From Lentimicrobium sp. (lineage in GTDB: Bacteria; Bacteroidota; Bacteroidia; Bacteroidales; Lentimicrobiaceae): a DNA stretch of 8,242 nt. The stretch's first letter is position 1, and every line of letters starts with the position of its first letter. The stretch is taken from positions 1 to 8,242 of the forward strand of contig JAAXUD010000096.1 in the NCBI GenBank assembly GCA_013336205.1, read 5' to 3'. The translations under genes were made by a program, and so were the position numbers. This document shows, piece after piece, positions 7,401 through 8,242 of the stretch. The notes below the pieces were generated by a model. It had not been told where the DNA came from. It did no database searches and worked only from the letters and a program-made list of their open reading frames with translations.

Positions 7401-8242
7401 GGGTAACTCCTCCACAATTGTCAATTGCAGCTGCGTTGGTAAGCCAGTTCTCAAGTTCTGCACCATTTCCGTTGCCGTCACATTCAACAACCAAATTCAT
7501 TGGATATACAGTAAATGTTGGAGCCTGGGTATCTACGATTGTGAAGATTGCCGAGGTACTTACAAAATTTCCACATTCATCGGTTGCAGTCCAGGTTGCA
7601 GTTGTTGAGCCAGTAGCTCCGCATTCATTGGTCAGGCTTTCATAATCGTATGAAACATTGACTTCTCCGCAAATATCAGTTGCAGTTGCACTCATCAACC
7701 ATGCTACCATTGCTGCTGTATTTCCGTTGCCGTCACATTCAACGGTAAGGTTTTCAGGAACAACAGTAAATACAGGATTTGTGTTGTCAACAATGGTAAA
7801 GGTAGCTGTGGTGATTTCTATATTCTGACACTCGTCAGTTGCAGTCCAGGTAACGGTTACCGATCCGGTTGTACCGCAGCCATCGCTCAGGCCTTCAAAA
7901 TCGTTGGTGATTTCTACTTCACTACAAACATCGCTTGCTGCTACATTGGCCAACCAGTTCTCCAGTGCTGCACCATTTCCGTTGCCGTCACATTCTACGG
8001 TGAGGTCTTCTGGAATAACGGTAAAGACTGGTTTGCTGTTGTCAGTGATGGTGAAGGTGGCGGTAGTTATTTCTGTGTTTTCACACTCGTCAGTTGCTGT
8101 CCAGGTTACGGTTACCGATCCGGTTGTTCCGCAGCCATCGCTCAGGCCTTCAAAATCGTTGGTGATTTCTACTTCACTACAAACATCGCTTGCTGCTACA
8201 TTGGCCAACCAGTTCTCCAGTGCTGCACCATTTCCGTTGCCG
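4144..8242 (-). CDS. Giant T9SS-secreted HYR-repeat adhesin, C-terminal 1365 residues (5' end outside window)
   Basis: The frame is open from the window edge to the TAG stop at 4144-4146; an in-frame TTG at 8206-8208 lies inside a repeat and is not a start. In protein order it holds seven Cys-rich repeats of about 85 residues (6505-8241), six HYR-type repeats of 84 residues (5002-6504), two Ig-like Big_9-type domains (4429-5001) and a type B C-terminal sorting domain (4144-4428). Most repeats carry four cysteines, whereas the second Big_9 domain and the CTD have none; this suggests a rigid, disulfide-braced rod with a different terminal module. Known relatives are large Bacteroidota surface adhesins exported by the T9SS (SprB-like and CHU_C-tailed proteins). 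HYR domains are associated with adhesion. It is followed by a SprF-like gene, as expected for a type B CTD cargo. Signal peptide, total size and binding domain are not visible, so the ligand is unknown. Confidence 0.93.
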   Translation of the reverse strand, partial: GNGNGAALENWLANVAASDVCSEVEITNDFEGLSDGCGTTGSVTVTWTATDECENTEITTATFTITDNSKPVFTVIPEDLTVECDGNGNGAALENWLANVAASDVCSEVEITNDFEGLSDGCGTTGSVTVTWTATDECQNIEITTATFTIVDNTNPVFTVVPENLTVECDGNGNTAAMVAWLMSATATDICGEVNVSYDYESLTNECGATGSTTATWTATDECGNFVSTSAIFTIVDTQAPTFTVYPMNLVVECDGNGNGAELENWLTNAAAIDNCGGVTLTNNFEGLLELCGTTGYATVTWTATDDCGNYTTATASFTIFDYTAPVFTYVPEDMTRECSGIPAVGTPVATDICSDIVTIVYNGQTRVDGDCPNSYTLTRTWTATDDCGNSASASQVITVEDTKAPEFSVLAADLTVECDGTGNTSALEAWLASNGGAIATDNCGEISWSNNFSSLSDGCGTTGSATVLFTVTDDCGNFKTTSATFTIIDSSAPVFTMLPQNLSVECDGNGNTAALESWLADVEADDACSEVTITNNFQSLSNLCGATGAATVVWTATDECGNFVTTSAVFTIVDTQAPELTCPQNITVNAEAGLCGANVQIPIPDTDDACGGVSLVNDYNGTAIGSDFYEIGTTIITWTATDPCGNSTSCQMSVTVVDNIDPQIVCPESISVMNDPGVCEAMVTVPQPEVSDNCGINSIVNNFNGTGNASGIYPVGITTVIWTVTDLYGNTAECSMTVTVTDNELPEIICPENVSVSTDASICEANVTIPQPEVSDNCGIASLINSYNGTNNASGVYPVGTTTINWIVTDIHGNTAECSMTVTVEDNENPVISCPENIAVNTDPGVCEANVTIPQPEVSDNCGIESLVNTYNGTDNASGIYPAGVTEITWTVTDIHGNQAECTMTVTVTDNENPVIECPENIAVNADPGVCEASVTIPLPEVSDNCGVESVVNSFNGTNDASGVYPVGTTTVIWTVTDIHGLTAECEMTVTVTDSEAPSIECPEDIIVVAGVDCNALVEIPVPVVSDNCGIENLVNSINNTGNASGIYPVGVTEITWTVTDLHGNTANCSLTVTVTAGPTAIDDNTVTDLNVPVAVAVLENDTDCDNNIDPSTVTVTSNPSNGFTMVDPQNGNILYTPNEGFDGTDTFFYSVCDLSGLCDEAQVTVVIEGGFTPTYLIAEDDTDTTLVNIPKLIINLSNDIVPEGITARIEILTQPSNGTIELHEDMTVTYTPSVGFDGTDEFTYILYDADQVAISDTAKSTIVIVPDSGREEVVIYNGFTPNSDGRNDSWVIDGIEEYPDNEILLFNRWGDQIRYFENYDNTTVVWDGTNKQGKELPDGTYYYIIKLRTINKIFTGWVIIHGN
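4429..5001 (-). other. Two tandem Ig-like (Big_9/cadherin-like) domains before the CTD
   Basis: The first unit (4726-5001, 92 residues) reads AIDDNTVTD..VLENDTDCD..IDPSTVTV..NGNILYTPNEGFDGTDTFFYSVCD, a clear Big_9-type pattern. The second (4429-4725, 99 residues) repeats the pattern more loosely (AEDDTDTT..LSNDI..PSNGTI..VTYTPSVGFDGTDEFTYILYD) and contains no Cys. They probably act as a stalk spacer between the repeat rod and the sorting domain. Confidence 0.75.
5002..6504 (-). repeat. Six tandem HYR-type repeats (about 252 bp each) inside the adhesin
   Basis: In protein order: 6253-6504, 6001-6252, 5749-6000, 5497-5748, 5245-5496 (84 codons each) and 5002-5244 (81 codons). The shared pattern is CPENIxVxxDPGVCEAxV, IPQPEVSDNCGI, YNGTxNASGxYPVG, TxIxWTVTDxHGNxAEC and MTVTVTDNENP. 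Four Cys occur per unit; the first unit has a fifth (TDPCGN). The last unit lost three residues near its second Cys. Despite strong protein similarity the DNA differs at many synonymous sites, so most of these duplications are old. A 29-bp identical stretch is shared by units two and three (starting at 6023 and 5771), exactly one period apart. Confidence 0.9.
6505..8241 (-). repeat. Seven tandem ECDGNGN-type repeats (about 255 bp each) inside the adhesin
   Basis: In protein order: 7987-8241, 7732-7986, 7477-7731 and 7222-7476 (85 codons each), 6982-7221 (80 codons, divergent), 6718-6981 (88 codons) and 6505-6717 (71 codons, truncated where the HYR block begins). Typical parts are GNGNxAALENWL, a D-x-C motif, LSDGCGTTGS, TWTATDECGN, TATFTIVD and P-E-N-L-TVECD. 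Four Cys per full unit. The WTATDxCGN strand and the AP/NP-to-ECD segment align with the WTVTDxHGN and NP-to-CPENI parts of the HYR units, so this looks like a sister variant of the same fold. The array continues past the window edge. Confidence 0.88.
7874..8242 (-). repeat. Near-identical pair of repeat segments (114 bp or longer)
   Basis: Bases 7874-7987 and 8129-8242 are identical over all 114 positions by eye, offset by exactly 255 bp, and the second copy runs off the window. The identical part encodes the first 38 or so residues of two neighbouring repeats. The rest of these two units differs by several substitutions, many of them synonymous. This indicates recent unequal crossover or gene conversion of part of a unit, in contrast to the older, more diverged repeats further on. 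Confidence 0.85.

Noticed and set aside
6446..7645. Several long plus-strand frames antisense to the adhesin repeats (up to 153 codons)
   Set aside because: They recur with the repeat period and contain repeated words such as the reverse of the WTATD segment; they are shadows of the coding repeats.
8206..8208. TTG as a possible start of the adhesin
   Set aside because: It is an ordinary Leu codon in the conserved ENWLAN motif of a repeat; the frame stays open to the window edge and the same motif occurs in the next unit.
5002..8242. Regularly spaced repeats that could suggest a CRISPR array
   Set aside because: The period is 252-255 bp, the units are fully coding, and there are no short identical repeats with unique spacers.

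Overview
The window reads as a piece of a Bacteroidota chromosome that encodes a type IX secretion system (T9SS). Three things point there: a gliding-motility-type C-terminal sorting domain (type B CTD), a PorP/SprF-family outer-membrane protein directly downstream of it, and AT-rich gene starts without clear Shine-Dalgarno sequences. The genus cannot be told from the sequence.

Layout. Bases 1-221 (+) are the last 72 codons of a TonB-type energy transducer, followed by a clean intrinsic terminator (241-272). A stretch without a convincing gene (273-807) separates it from a convergent cluster on the minus strand. Read in its own direction, that cluster is: (1) 8242 down to 4144, the C-terminal 1365 residues of a very large repetitive surface protein whose 5' end lies outside the window; (2) 4016 to 3069, a PorP/SprF-like protein; (3) 3008 to 957, a 683-residue periplasmic/outer-membrane protein with TPR, beta-propeller, carboxypeptidase-regulatory-like and OmpA domains (PorE-like architecture). 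A strong minus-strand intrinsic terminator (808-844) closes the cluster. Gene spacings are 127 and 60 nt, and the longer one holds a GC-rich hairpin without a U-tract.

How the genes work together (inference from family knowledge). The large protein is probably a T9SS cargo adhesin. Its type B CTD targets it to the translocon, its SprF-like neighbour is the probable dedicated outer-membrane partner, and the OmpA/PorE-like protein may tie the complex to peptidoglycan. The arrangement resembles the sprB-sprF arrangement of Flavobacterium, but the repeat content differs.

The adhesin carries two related Cys-rich repeat families in separate blocks: seven units of about 85 residues ending in ECDG(N)GN-type motifs (6505-8241), then six HYR-type units of 84 residues (5002-6504), five of them at an exact 252-bp period. 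Two Ig-like (Big_9-type) domains and the CTD follow. The two outermost repeats share at least 114 identical bases, which suggests recent duplication or gene conversion. I found no CRISPR array, tRNA, rRNA, insertion sequence or clearly new system. The points most worth a second look are the repeat architecture, the chimeric junction repeat, the intercistronic hairpin and the empty convergent gap.
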